The position numbers were made by a program, and so were the translations under genes. Of a DNA stretch of 18,304 nt, positions 6,439-14,372 are shown piece by piece (the stretch's first letter is position 1; each line of letters starts with the position of its first letter). Source of the stretch: MGBC163016 sp964462135 (lineage in GTDB: Bacteria > Actinomycetota > Coriobacteriia > Coriobacteriales > Eggerthellaceae); the NCBI GenBank assembly GCA_964462135.1, contig CAYWWK010000035.1, positions 1 to 18,304 of the forward strand. Reading direction: 5' to 3'. The notes beneath the pieces are model-generated. The model ran no database searches. It had not been told where the DNA came from and saw nothing but the letters and a program-made list of their open reading frames with translations.

Positions 6439-7713
6439 GTGGACATCGCACAGTTGACATCAGTTGCCATCTTCGTCATTGCATTGGCGGTCATCATCTC
6501 AGAGAAAGTGCACCGCGCCGTTGTTGCGCTTGCAGGTGCCGTGCTGGTCATGATGCTAGGAATCATGCCTTTCGAAGAGGCCATCGGACACATTGATTTC
6601 AACACCTTGGGCGTTCTCTTCGGCATGATGCTCTTCGTGGGTGTCGTGAAGCTGTCTGGCCTGTTTGAGTATCTGGCTGTCAAGTGCGCGCATATCGCGA
6701 AGGGGCAGCCATGGCACATCATGCTGATATTCGTGCTGCTGACGGCGGTGCTTTCCGCATTCTTGGATAACGTGACCACCGTGCTGCTGATCGGTCCGAT
6801 GACGCTCAACATCTGCAAGCTGCTCAAGGTTGATCCCGTCCCCTTCTTCCTCACTGAGATCATGGCGTCGAACATCGGCGGCACAGCCACGCTCATCGGG
6901 GACCCGCCGAACATCATGATCGGGTCAGCGGCGGGATACGGATTCGTGGATTTCATCATGGTGGACACCCCTGCGGTCATCATCATCCTGGCTATCATCT
7001 GCGTGGTGTTCTACTTCCTCTACGGGCGCAAGCTGACGGCGCCTCAGTCAGAGATAGACGACGTGCTGGAGTTGCGCCCGGCTGACTACATCAAGGATCA
7101 TCGCCTGATGCGCATCTCTGTGGTGATGATAGGGCTCGTGGTTGTCGGCTTCATGTGCCACGGCGCCTTGGGATGGGAATCCAGCGTCATCGCCTTGGGT
7201 GCGGCGGGGCTCATCCTGCTGCTTTCCCGTGCGCAGATCGACCATGCCCTTGCCCAGGTGGAATGGACCACGCTCGTGTTCTTCGCCGGTCTGTTCATCA
7301 TCGTGGGCGCTATGACCGCAACCGGAGTCATCGACATGCTGGCAACCTGGCTGGTGGATGTGACTGGCGGCAACGTGTTCCTCACCATGCTGGTGCTGGT
7401 GTTCGGGTCGGCCATCATCTCGGCTTTCTTGGACAACATTCCGTTCGTGGCAACCATGATTCCCATCCTTGCATCCATGCAGGCAACGGGCATGGACGTC
7501 ACGCCCCTGTGGTGGGCGGTTTCCTTGGGTGCCTGCCTCGGCGGGAATGGTTCTCTGATCGGCGCTTCGGCGAATGTGGTACTTTCGGACATCTCGCGGA
7601 AGAACGGTCACACTATCACCTTCATCCAATATCTGAAGGTGGGCTTCCCCATCATGCTGTTGACCACCGTCATCGCCGCAGGGTATCTGGTCCTCCGTTT
7701 CCCGCCTGCCTAA
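6439..7713 (+). CDS. SLC13/ArsB/NhaD-family anion or cation permease
   Basis: A 424-residue integral membrane transporter of the ion transporter superfamily. About 11 hydrophobic segments are arranged as two related halves, each carrying the motif SAFLDN (106-111 and 328-333) followed by a re-entrant Gly-rich loop (GTATLIGDPPNIMIG at about 148-162; GGNGSLIGASANVV at 368-381). This duplicated architecture is typical of ArsB, NhaD and DASS-type proteins. The substrate cannot be told from sequence: arsenite, dicarboxylate, sulfate and sodium/proton exchange are all possible, and no ars genes are nearby. A GTG start at 6439 is chosen because AAGGAG sits 5 bases before it; upstream ATGs at 6331 and 6409 lack ribosome sites and would precede or overlap the promoter. 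It is a single-gene unit, followed by a repeat cluster and the convergent hypD. Confidence 0.9.
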   Translation: MDIAQLTSVAIFVIALAVIISEKVHRAVVALAGAVLVMMLGIMPFEEAIGHIDFNTLGVLFGMMLFVGVVKLSGLFEYLAVKCAHIAKGQPWHIMLIFVLLTAVLSAFLDNVTTVLLIGPMTLNICKLLKVDPVPFFLTEIMASNIGGTATLIGDPPNIMIGSAAGYGFVDFIMVDTPAVIIILAIICVVFYFLYGRKLTAPQSEIDDVLELRPADYIKDHRLMRISVVMIGLVVVGFMCHGALGWESSVIALGAAGLILLLSRAQIDHALAQVEWTTLVFFAGLFIIVGAMTATGVIDMLATWLVDVTGGNVFLTMLVLVFGSAIISAFLDNIPFVATMIPILASMQATGMDVTPLWWAVSLGACLGGNGSLIGASANVVLSDISRKNGHTITFIQYLKVGFPIMLLTTVIAAGYLVLRFPPA

Positions 7714-7739
7714 GCGAGGGCTTTCCCTATATACAATAT

Positions 7740-7866
7740 GACAGGTTGACCGTAGCGAAGGCTCGTAGCGCAGGCTTTAGCCTGCGTCCCCTGCGTCCTC
7801 TTCGTTCTTTCGCAAGCTGAAGCTTGCGCTACGGACCTACGTTACGGACCTGCGTTACGGAAAGAA
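7740..7866. repeat. Palindromic intergenic repeat cluster R3
   Basis: Starts with GACAGGTTGACCGTAGCG (7740-7757), followed by the hairpin CGCAGGC-TTTA-GCCTGCG (7769-7786) and a second perfect hairpin CGCAAGCT-GA-AGCTTGCG (7811-7828). Degenerate direct copies of CTACGGACCT / TTACGGACCT / GTTACGGA follow (7829-7861). It fills the space between the convergent permease and hypD genes and may serve as a bidirectional 3' end structure; no T-rich intrinsic terminator is seen there. 7752-7788 is identical over 37 bases to 17108-17144, and 7800-7830 over 31 bases to 18218-18248. Confidence 0.8.
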
Positions 7867-7893
7867 CGTACCGGACTGAGCGCAGGTCGCTGC

Positions 7894-9012
7894 TCAGAGA
7901 TAACGGAAATAGGCGGCGCAGGAACCTTCGCTGGAAACCATGCACGGACCCACCGGGTTCTCCGGCGTGCAGACGGTGCGGAACAAGGGGCATTCATCAG
8001 GACGCAGGACACCGCGCAGTACGTCTCCGCATCGGCACCCGGCATGCTCCACCGTTTCCTCTATGACGGGGTCGAACCGGCGCAGCGCATCGAACGCAGC
8101 GAATTCATCACGGATCTCATATCCGCTTCCAGGAATCACGCCAATGCCACGCCAAACCGCATCGCAGGTACGGAACACCTCGTCGATGGCAGCAAGGGCA
8201 ACTGGGTTTCCCTCTGGCATGACACCACGTGCGTAGGCGATCTCTATGTCTGCGCGACCTTCATGCAGTTGTCGCATGATCATGGCTATACCCTGCAGTA
8301 TGTCGTTGGGTTCAAACCCTGTGATCACACCGGGAATGCCGTAACGTTCGGCCAAGAACCGATAAGGCTCGACGCCGATGATGGTGCTGACGTGTCCCGG
8401 CAGAATGAGTGCATCCACAGAAAGCTCGGGATCGTTCACGATGACTTCCAAGGCGCCCGGCATGTTCTTGTGAGCAGCGAATACGCTGAAGTTCGCCAGC
8501 TTTTCCGCACGAGCACGCTTGATGGCCATGGCTACCAGGGGCGTGGTCGTTTCGAAGCCAACTCCCACGAATACGACTTCCCGATCAGGGTTTTCCCGGG
8601 CAATGCGCAGGGCATCCAATGGTGAATAGACGATGCGCACATCCGCCCCTGCGGCCTGTTCGGCAAGCAGGCTGGAGGTTGAACCGGGCACCCTGGTCAT
8701 GTCTCCGAATGTGGCGATGATGACATTCGGTATCCGGGCCAGAGCGATGACCTTGTCGATGTCGTGATTGGAGGTCACGCAAACCGGGCATCCCGGACCT
8801 GAGGTCAACCTGACATTGCTGGGCATGAGTGAACGAATGCCATTGCGTGCGATGGACACCGTATGAGTACCGCACACTTCCATGAGATTGATGGGGGCTC
8901 CATCAGGCTTCTGTGGAGTAAGCAGTCTGATTGACTCAGCCAAGCCCTGCGCAAGAGCCGGATCCTTGAAGGCGGCCAGTTCGTCTTGGAGCGGATCAGC
9001 CATGCGCGTCAC
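7894..9012 (-). CDS. hypD: Hydrogenase maturation protein HypD
   Basis: A 372-residue iron-sulfur protein that, with HypC, forms the scaffold on which the Fe(CN)2CO group of [NiFe]-hydrogenases is built in the cytoplasm. The diagnostic motifs are present: MEVCGTHT (44-51), SGPGCPVCVT (71-80), GFETTTP (152-158), and the C-terminal cluster region with C326, C328, C341, C348, C357 and C365. Length matches the family (about 360-375). The GTG start at 9012 overlaps the hypC stop codon (GTGA) and has AAGGA upstream; an ATG three codons in (9003) is an alternative. It is the last gene of the usp-hypC-hypD unit. The hypA, hypB, hypE and hypF genes and the hydrogenase itself are not in the window, so the locus is split from them. 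Confidence 0.97.
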   Translation of the reverse strand: MTRMADPLQDELAAFKDPALAQGLAESIRLLTPQKPDGAPINLMEVCGTHTVSIARNGIRSLMPSNVRLTSGPGCPVCVTSNHDIDKVIALARIPNVIIATFGDMTRVPGSTSSLLAEQAAGADVRIVYSPLDALRIARENPDREVVFVGVGFETTTPLVAMAIKRARAEKLANFSVFAAHKNMPGALEVIVNDPELSVDALILPGHVSTIIGVEPYRFLAERYGIPGVITGFEPNDILQGIAMIMRQLHEGRADIEIAYARGVMPEGNPVALAAIDEVFRTCDAVWRGIGVIPGSGYEIRDEFAAFDALRRFDPVIEETVEHAGCRCGDVLRGVLRPDECPLFRTVCTPENPVGPCMVSSEGSCAAYFRYL

Positions 9013-9365
9013 TGCGCTTCCTTCGCGTGATTCGCTTCCTGCGGAACATCACCGAAGGTATCTGCGAAGGCCTGAGCCATGCTTCCTCCCGCCACAGAGG
9101 GAGTGAATCCTGGCTCATCCGTCATTTCCGAAGGCATGTTCTCACCCGCCAGATCAGGGAATTCCCGAATGAGGTCGATGGTCTCTTGGGCGAATTGCTC
9201 GTCGACCACTTCGATGGCGAAACCCGCGTGCACCAGCACATAGTTGCCTTCCTCTGCCTGGGGGGTGAGGTCAACGGATATCTCACGGGTAACGCCAAGG
9301 ATGTCAACGGTGGCCAAGCCGTCGCCGTCCAACTTCGTGATCTTCGCCGGTATGGCAAGGCACAT
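9009..9365 (-). CDS. hypC: Hydrogenase assembly chaperone HypC with C-terminal extension
   Basis: A 118-residue HypC/HybG/HupF-family chaperone that carries the Fe(CN)2CO precursor with HypD and delivers it to the [NiFe]-hydrogenase large subunit. The N-terminus MCLAIPAKI has the essential Cys2, and the VLVHAGFAIEVVDEQFA segment is family-typical. HypC is usually 75-95 residues; here about 40 extra, mostly acidic and low-complexity residues follow position 76 (ENMPSEMTDEPG and onward). The ATG lies only 4 bases after the usp stop codon and lacks a clear Shine-Dalgarno sequence, which suggests coupling to usp translation. The stop codon overlaps the hypD GTG. Confidence 0.95.
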   Translation of the reverse strand: MCLAIPAKITKLDGDGLATVDILGVTREISVDLTPQAEEGNYVLVHAGFAIEVVDEQFAQETIDLIREFPDLAGENMPSEMTDEPGFTPSVAGGSMAQAFADTFGDVPQEANHAKEAQ

Positions 9366-9369
9366 GAGG

Positions 9370-9840
9370 CTATTTCACCACCAGAACGGGCTTGTTCGCC
9401 TTTTGAAGCACGGAGTAGGCAACCGAACCCAGCATGCCGCGAATGACACCCATACCACGATGCCCCATTGCGATGCAGTCATAATCAAGGTCATTCGCAT
9501 AGGCGACGATGGTGTCATGTGGGCTGCCGTTGACGATGGCGATATCCACGAATGACGCATCACCCACGATATCAGCGATGCTCTTTGCAATGCGATCCAT
9601 CTCGCGCACCTCAGCCTCATCGCCAATCTCAGAGATGGCATTCATGTCCAGCGAATCACCAAGAACCCCGCTCATGCGCGATGCGATCTTGAACGTTTCA
9701 GCGTTGTAATCATGCCATTCGACCACATTCAGAACGGTGACCTGAGGCTCGTCCACCCCACTGACCAAGTCCATGGCACTTTGAAGTGCCCGACGCGCGG
9801 GTTCAGAATCATCGAACGGAACCAGAACCTTCTTGTACAT
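9370..9840 (-). CDS. Universal stress protein (UspA family)
   Basis: A 156-residue single Usp domain. The N-terminal strand MYKKVLVPFDDSE carries the conserved Asp pair, and the C-terminal nucleotide-binding loop GHRGMGVIRGMLGS (126-139) follows the G-x2-G-x(n)-G-S pattern with n = 8, one short of the textbook 9. It is therefore probably an ATP-binding type. The start at 9840 is chosen for AAGGAGG 5 bases upstream; the frame remains open to 9909, but those residues do not fit the family. It heads an operon with hypC and hypD. A -10-like TATCAT (9926-9921) lies upstream without a good -35. Its role in hydrogenase maturation, if any, is unknown; the operon link is what the sequence shows. Confidence 0.92.
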   Translation of the reverse strand: MYKKVLVPFDDSEPARRALQSAMDLVSGVDEPQVTVLNVVEWHDYNAETFKIASRMSGVLGDSLDMNAISEIGDEAEVREMDRIAKSIADIVGDASFVDIAIVNGSPHDTIVAYANDLDYDCIAMGHRGMGVIRGMLGSVAYSVLQKANKPVLVVK

Positions 9841-9990
9841 TGCGTCCTCCTTTTCGACGAATCCGCGTTCGCAGGCCTTCGCCTTTCTTAGCCAGGGCAT
9901 TGTTTTCATTGCTGTTTGTGATGATACCCCATCTTAGCCTGAACGCTTGTAACAGCATGTCTACCGTACCTGCTTACCCTCATGCACAAT

Positions 9991-10075
9991 GCGACAGGTT
10001 GACCGTAACGTGTAGCGAAGGCGTGTATGGGTCGATCTCCGCTTCGCTCGGATCGACCCCTACACGTTACGGGAG
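9991..10075. repeat. Palindromic intergenic repeat cluster R4, nested inverted repeat
   Basis: Begins with GCGACAGGTTGACCGTAACG (9991-10010). A perfect 13-bp outer inverted repeat, CCGTAACGTGTAG (10003-10015) with CTACACGTTACGG (10060-10072), encloses a second stem, GGGTCGAT (10029-10036) with ATCGACCC (10052-10059). It sits in the 304-base gap (9841-10144) between the divergent usp and paaK-like genes. The rest of that gap holds only weak promoter-like boxes for each gene (TATCAT at 9926-9921 on minus; TACAAT at 10114-10119 on plus) and the two ribosome sites. Confidence 0.8.
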
Positions 10076-10144
10076 CCGATATAGGTGACCCAGGGAGGGG
10101 TTGATTGCTGCGCTACAATAGGTGCGCCAATCGAAAGGAATGCC

Positions 10145-11386
10145 ATGCAGATCAAGCCGGACCAGATGGAACTCATTCGCGAGCAGCTCCGCACCATCAA
10201 GGATCGCTCCCCCTTCTATGCGAAGAAGTTCGAGGGTATCGATGTGGCCGATGTGTCCACTCAAGCTGATTTCGAGAAGCTGCCCTTCTCGGAAAAAGAT
10301 GACCTTCGCGCTGCCTATCCGTTGGGACTGCAGGCAGTCCCCGACGCTGAGATCGTACGAATCCATTCCTCATCTGGCACCACAGGCACTCCGGTCATCA
10401 TTCCCTACACCGCCCAAGATGTCACCGACTGGGCGGTGCAGTTCTCCCGCTGCTTCGAGATAGCCGGAGTGGGCGTGCTTGACCGCGTGCAGATCACTCC
10501 TGGATACGGCCTCTGGACAGCAGGCATCGGCTTCCAAGCTGGGTGCGAACGGCTGGGGGCCATGGCCATTCCCATGGGTCCGGGCAACACGGAAAAACAG
10601 CTGCGCATGATGGAAGATCTTGGGTCTACCGTGCTGTGCGCCACCTCTTCCTACGCGCTTTTGCTGGCAGAAGAGATCAGCCGTCGGGGTATTCGCGATA
10701 AGCTGAAGCTGCGTCGCGGGGTCATCGGTTCTGAACGCTGGGGCGAGAAGATGCGCAATCGCATCGCGAATGAGCTGGGCATCGAGATCTTCGACATCTA
10801 TGGCCTGACCGAGATCTATGGACCCGGCATCGGCATTTCGTGCGAACAGCACGCGGGCATGCATATCTTCGAAGACTACTGTTATATAGAGGTGGTTGAT
10901 CCGAAAACGGGTGAGGTGCTGCCCGATGGCGAAGTGGGTGAATTGGTCATCACCACGCTGCGAAAGCAGGGCGCGCCGCTGATCAGGTACCGCACTCATG
11001 ATCTGACACGCATCATCCCCGGTTCCTGCGCGTGCGCGTGTGGCGAACGTCACCCCCGCATCGATACACTGACGGGGCGCACCGACGATATGTTCAAGGT
11101 GAAGGGCTGCAATATCTTCCCGGCCCAAGTCGAAGAGGTCATCGCCATCACCGATGGCACCTCCAGTGAATACCAGGTCATGATCGAGAACATCAGCGGG
11201 ACCGATGTTCTCACGGTGCTCTTCGAGACAGGTCTTGAAGGTGAGGAACGGGAGCGTGCCGAAGAGCAGTTGGCAGCCATCTTCAAGGCGAAGATTGGGT
11301 GCACGCCCGAAGCGAAGGGTGTGCCCTTGGGTGAATTGCCGCGTTCCGAGAAGAAGACGAAGCGCATCTTCGACAGTCGATATTAG
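10145..11386 (+). CDS. Phenylacetate-CoA ligase-like adenylate-forming enzyme
   Basis: A 413-residue ANL-superfamily enzyme of the PaaK type, expected to activate an aryl acid such as phenylacetate to its CoA thioester, with ATP giving AMP and pyrophosphate. Motifs: the N-terminal SPFYAKKF region, LPFSEKDDLR..YP, the phosphate loop SSSGTTGTP (75-83), IYGLTEIYGPG (218-228), RYRTHDLTRI, GRTDDMFKVKGCNIFPAQVEEVI (311-333) and the C-terminal lysine-rich PRSEKKTKRIFDSR. It is slightly shorter at the N-terminus than typical PaaK (about 430-440). The ATG at 10145 has AAAGGAA just upstream; the open frame before it overlaps likely promoter sequence (TACAAT at 10114-10119). It is a lone gene flanked by repeat clusters. 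In anaerobes such enzymes often act in amino-acid fermentation with indolepyruvate oxidoreductase, but no iorAB is present here. Substrate uncertain. Confidence 0.9.
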   Translation: MQIKPDQMELIREQLRTIKDRSPFYAKKFEGIDVADVSTQADFEKLPFSEKDDLRAAYPLGLQAVPDAEIVRIHSSSGTTGTPVIIPYTAQDVTDWAVQFSRCFEIAGVGVLDRVQITPGYGLWTAGIGFQAGCERLGAMAIPMGPGNTEKQLRMMEDLGSTVLCATSSYALLLAEEISRRGIRDKLKLRRGVIGSERWGEKMRNRIANELGIEIFDIYGLTEIYGPGIGISCEQHAGMHIFEDYCYIEVVDPKTGEVLPDGEVGELVITTLRKQGAPLIRYRTHDLTRIIPGSCACACGERHPRIDTLTGRTDDMFKVKGCNIFPAQVEEVIAITDGTSSEYQVMIENISGTDVLTVLFETGLEGEERERAEEQLAAIFKAKIGCTPEAKGVPLGELPRSEKKTKRIFDSRY

Positions 11387-11459
11387 TCACGAAGGGGCGC
11401 AGACAACGGGGAGCAACCGTACGTGCGGCTTGCCTCATCCGGAACAGAGTCCATCTCGC

Positions 11460-11563
11460 TCGTAGCGCAAGCCGTCATGCTGTAGCGGAAGGCATCACGC
11501 GAAGCGTGTGCCTTGCCCCCTCGGGTGGGGCAGGCCGCCGCTTCGCGGACGACCTACGCTACG
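11460..11563. repeat. Palindromic intergenic repeat cluster R5
   Basis: Contains CGTAGCGCAAG (11461-11471), TGTAGCGGAAGG, and a 26-base hairpin (11489-11514; CACGC-GAA-GCGTG core with a bulged T, then AAGGCA/TGCCTT arms) that is identical to the one at the right end of the window (18279-18304). It also holds GCCCC-CTCGGGT-GGGGC (11515-11531) and a CCGC/GCGG hairpin (11535-11548), and ends with CTACGCTACGGG. It lies between the convergent paaK-like and rodA::pbpA genes. No T-run terminator is seen in 11387-11612. Confidence 0.75.
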
Positions 11564-11612
11564 GGAGAGAGCCGAAGAGGGTATTCCGGGTAGGGCAAGT
11601 CGCCGCTGCACG

Positions 11613-14372
11613 CTACAGGGCACCTTGGACCTCCAAGGCTGCACGCATGACCTCACGGGACAACCCGGCTGCATGCACGGCGCGACCCGCATCTTCCACC
11701 ATGATGGCCACCACGACATTTCGTTCGCCATCGGCATCGCCGATACCCACGAACCAGCTGTCATCTTCGCGGCCTTCCTTTTCGGCCGTTCCCGTCTTGC
11801 CTGCAATCGTGACACCCGATATGGCCGCATCGGTCGCCGTCCCCTGTGACACCACGCCACGCATCACGTCCAGAACCTCATCGGCAACCTCTTGGGTGAT
11901 GGGATCGGCGAACTTCGAAGGTGCAGCCGAATAGCTTCGCTCTCCACTGGCGCTGTAGATGCCTTCCACCAGATAAGGCGAAAGGACCTCGCCGCCATGG
12001 GCCGCCGCGCAACCAACCAGGGCCATTTGCAGCACGGTGGCCTGTGGACCAGCTGGCGATGCGTGCTCGCCAACCGGTTCGCCATCAGCCGCCCATGCGG
12101 TCTCCCATGTGGTCATCTCGGACGGGTCGGGCATGAGCGACTTCGCAACCGGCAGATCGAACTTGATCTCCTTGTTGAACCCGAACGCCTCTGCCGCTCG
12201 CACCAAAGCATCGCTTCCCATTTCGACGCCAATCTGTCCGAACACCGTGTTCGCAGACACCTCGAACGCGTTCGCCACCGTGATATCCCCGTAGCTCTTG
12301 TCGTTGAAGTTCGTGACCGGCGCATTGCCTATGTCCATGGTGGCGGGGGCGCTGTAAATGGAATCGGTCGTGCATACTCCGTCAGAAAGGGCCCCCGAAA
12401 GGGTGACGGTCTTGAACGTGGAACCCGGTGCATACAACGCCTGTGTTGCACGATTCAGCAGTTCAGACGAATCCGCGCTCGCATTCGCGATGACCTCATC
12501 GAAGGCGGCCGCGTCGTAGGTGGGCGAAGAGGCCATGGCCAACACCGCGCCCGTGGTGGGGTCCATCACGATGCAGGCGCCCGTCAAACCTTCCAAAGCC
12601 TCTTGGGCCGCCGTCTGCACCTTTGAATTCAAAGTAAGCGTGACGTCGTTGCCCGGGTTCCCAATGCCCGCCAATGAATTGATGACATCGGTCCAATTCG
12701 CATAGTTCTCTTGGCCGCGCAGTGTATCGTTCATGGAGGCTTCGATACCGCTCATGCCGTAGGTGCCCGAATAGTATCCCACCACATGGGTGGCAAGCGT
12801 GCCTGCGGGATACTCCCGTTCATACGTGCCGTCTGGCTGCTCGACGGATCGAGCCAACACCACACCGTCATAGGTGGAGATGGTGCCACGCTCGGAATGC
12901 TCTTCCTTCGCGATGGTGTGGTTGTTGCCCGGCATGCTCTGGATGGCTTCCGCATCCACCACCATGATCCATGTCAGGTTGGCTACCAGCGCGGCGAACA
13001 GGACCGAATACATGATGATGGTCCCCGTCAGGCGACGGCCCAGCGCCACGCGCCCCAGCACGCTGTTCGCATGCAACGTGGTGCTGGTGGCTGAGGTCAT
13101 CTCGGCTTCGCGCCCCGTAGCTTGGTCGCCTATGCGCAGAAGCAGGGCCACGATGATGAAGCCCGCCAGCAATGAGGAACCGCCTTGGCTGACGAAGGGC
13201 AGCGTGATGCCAGTCAGAGGAATCAGGCGTGTCACGCCGCCAACGATGATGAACGCTCCCAGGATGACGATGGACGTGGCACCAACGGCCGTGAACGAAC
13301 TGAAGTCGCTCTTCGCCCGTGCCGCCGTCAGGATACCGCGAATGGCGAAGCACAGGTAGAGCAGCAGCACGCCAGCAGCTCCCAGAAGGCCCGTCTCTTC
13401 ACCTATGGCGGCGAAGATGAAGTCGGATTCCACATAGGGAATATCCGTGGACATGCCCCGTCCGATGCCTTGGCCGAACAGGCCACCGTCGGCCAGCGAA
13501 TAGAGGCTCTGCACGATCTGGTATCCCTTGTCCTGCGCATCCGCGAAGGGATCAAGCCAGATGGCCACACGCGTCTGCACGTGACCGAACATGAAATAGA
13601 GTGCCACAGCCGCGATGCCGGCAAGCACCAGGCCCACTGCCAGGTAGAGCTTCTTGCCCGTGGCGACGTAGAGCATCACGAGGAAGACGAGGAACAGCAC
13701 AAGCGCGCTGCCCAAGTCCTTCTCAAGCACGACGATCAAAAACGCCAACGCCCACATGAACAGAAGCGGCATCAGCGTGGCAAGCGATGGAAGGCGAACG
13801 GGACCTACCTCCCACGTGAAGATGGACAGCATCTCCCGGTTCTGCGCCAAGTAGGCCGCAAGGAACAGCACGATGCATATCTTCGCCAGTTCGCCAGGCT
13901 GAAACGATAGGTCGCCGATGCGTAGCCACAGGCGACTGCCGTTGATCTCGGTGCCGATCACCGGCAGCATGGGGGCCAGCAGAAGCAGTACGCCCACAAT
14001 CATCAGCGTGTACTTGTACTGCGCCAGCTTGTCCATGTTGCGAATGACGATCAGCATGATGATAAGGATGGCGACCCCACCGAACAGCCACATCAATTGG
14101 CGCGGCGCGGCGTTGGGTGCCAGCCGCGTGACGAAGGCGATGCCGATGCCTGACAACGCGAACGTGATGGGAAGAAGGGCTGGATCGGCATTCGGTGCCA
14201 ATTTTCGAACGGCGACATGAGCAGCGATGAAGGCGACGAAGATACCGATGGGCACGCCCAGCGTATTGAACGAGAGTTCCTGACCACCCGTCACCACCAA
14301 CATGGCGAAGAGCACGATGACGATAGGAGCTGCCACGATCAGCAGGAGGAGCTCGATGCTGCGCCGACTCAC
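11613..14372 (-). CDS. rodA-pbpA: Fused SEDS glycosyltransferase (RodA) and class B penicillin-binding protein (PbpA)
   Basis: A 919-residue membrane protein that combines the two activities of the elongation or division synthase: glycan polymerisation from lipid II and transpeptide crosslinking. Residues 1-418 are a SEDS protein with about ten hydrophobic segments, including NGSRLWLRIGDLSFQPGELAK (144-164), GYQIVQSLYSL (283-293), ESDFIFAAIGEETG (315-328; D317 aligns with the essential SEDS Asp) and LPFVSQGGSS (391-400). A cytoplasmic linker (419-447) leads into one TM helix (449-472) and a periplasm-side transpeptidase with S651-T-F-K654, S707-A-N709 and K859-T-G861. The in-to-out helix makes the topology consistent. 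GTG start at 14372 overlaps the phosphatase stop (GTGA), with AGAGG upstream. Gene order matches mycobacterial rodA-pbpA after pstP. The usual arrangement is two genes. FtsW rather than RodA identity cannot be fully excluded. Confidence 0.94.
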   Translation of the reverse strand: MSRRSIELLLLIVAAPIVIVLFAMLVVTGGQELSFNTLGVPIGIFVAFIAAHVAVRKLAPNADPALLPITFALSGIGIAFVTRLAPNAAPRQLMWLFGGVAILIIMLIVIRNMDKLAQYKYTLMIVGVLLLLAPMLPVIGTEINGSRLWLRIGDLSFQPGELAKICIVLFLAAYLAQNREMLSIFTWEVGPVRLPSLATLMPLLFMWALAFLIVVLEKDLGSALVLFLVFLVMLYVATGKKLYLAVGLVLAGIAAVALYFMFGHVQTRVAIWLDPFADAQDKGYQIVQSLYSLADGGLFGQGIGRGMSTDIPYVESDFIFAAIGEETGLLGAAGVLLLYLCFAIRGILTAARAKSDFSSFTAVGATSIVILGAFIIVGGVTRLIPLTGITLPFVSQGGSSLLAGFIIVALLLRIGDQATGREAEMTSATSTTLHANSVLGRVALGRRLTGTIIMYSVLFAALVANLTWIMVVDAEAIQSMPGNNHTIAKEEHSERGTISTYDGVVLARSVEQPDGTYEREYPAGTLATHVVGYYSGTYGMSGIEASMNDTLRGQENYANWTDVINSLAGIGNPGNDVTLTLNSKVQTAAQEALEGLTGACIVMDPTTGAVLAMASSPTYDAAAFDEVIANASADSSELLNRATQALYAPGSTFKTVTLSGALSDGVCTTDSIYSAPATMDIGNAPVTNFNDKSYGDITVANAFEVSANTVFGQIGVEMGSDALVRAAEAFGFNKEIKFDLPVAKSLMPDPSEMTTWETAWAADGEPVGEHASPAGPQATVLQMALVGCAAAHGGEVLSPYLVEGIYSASGERSYSAAPSKFADPITQEVADEVLDVMRGVVSQGTATDAAISGVTIAGKTGTAEKEGREDDSWFVGIGDADGERNVVVAIMVEDAGRAVHAAGLSREVMRAALEVQGAL

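Noticed and set aside
7740..7866. CRISPR-like array
   Set aside because: The repeats are palindromic modules scattered over 18 kb without regular spacers, and no cas genes are nearby.
7876..7897. CTGAGC/GCTCAG inverted repeat over the hypD stop codon as a terminator
   Set aside because: The stem is short with mismatched inner bases, and no T-run follows on the minus strand.
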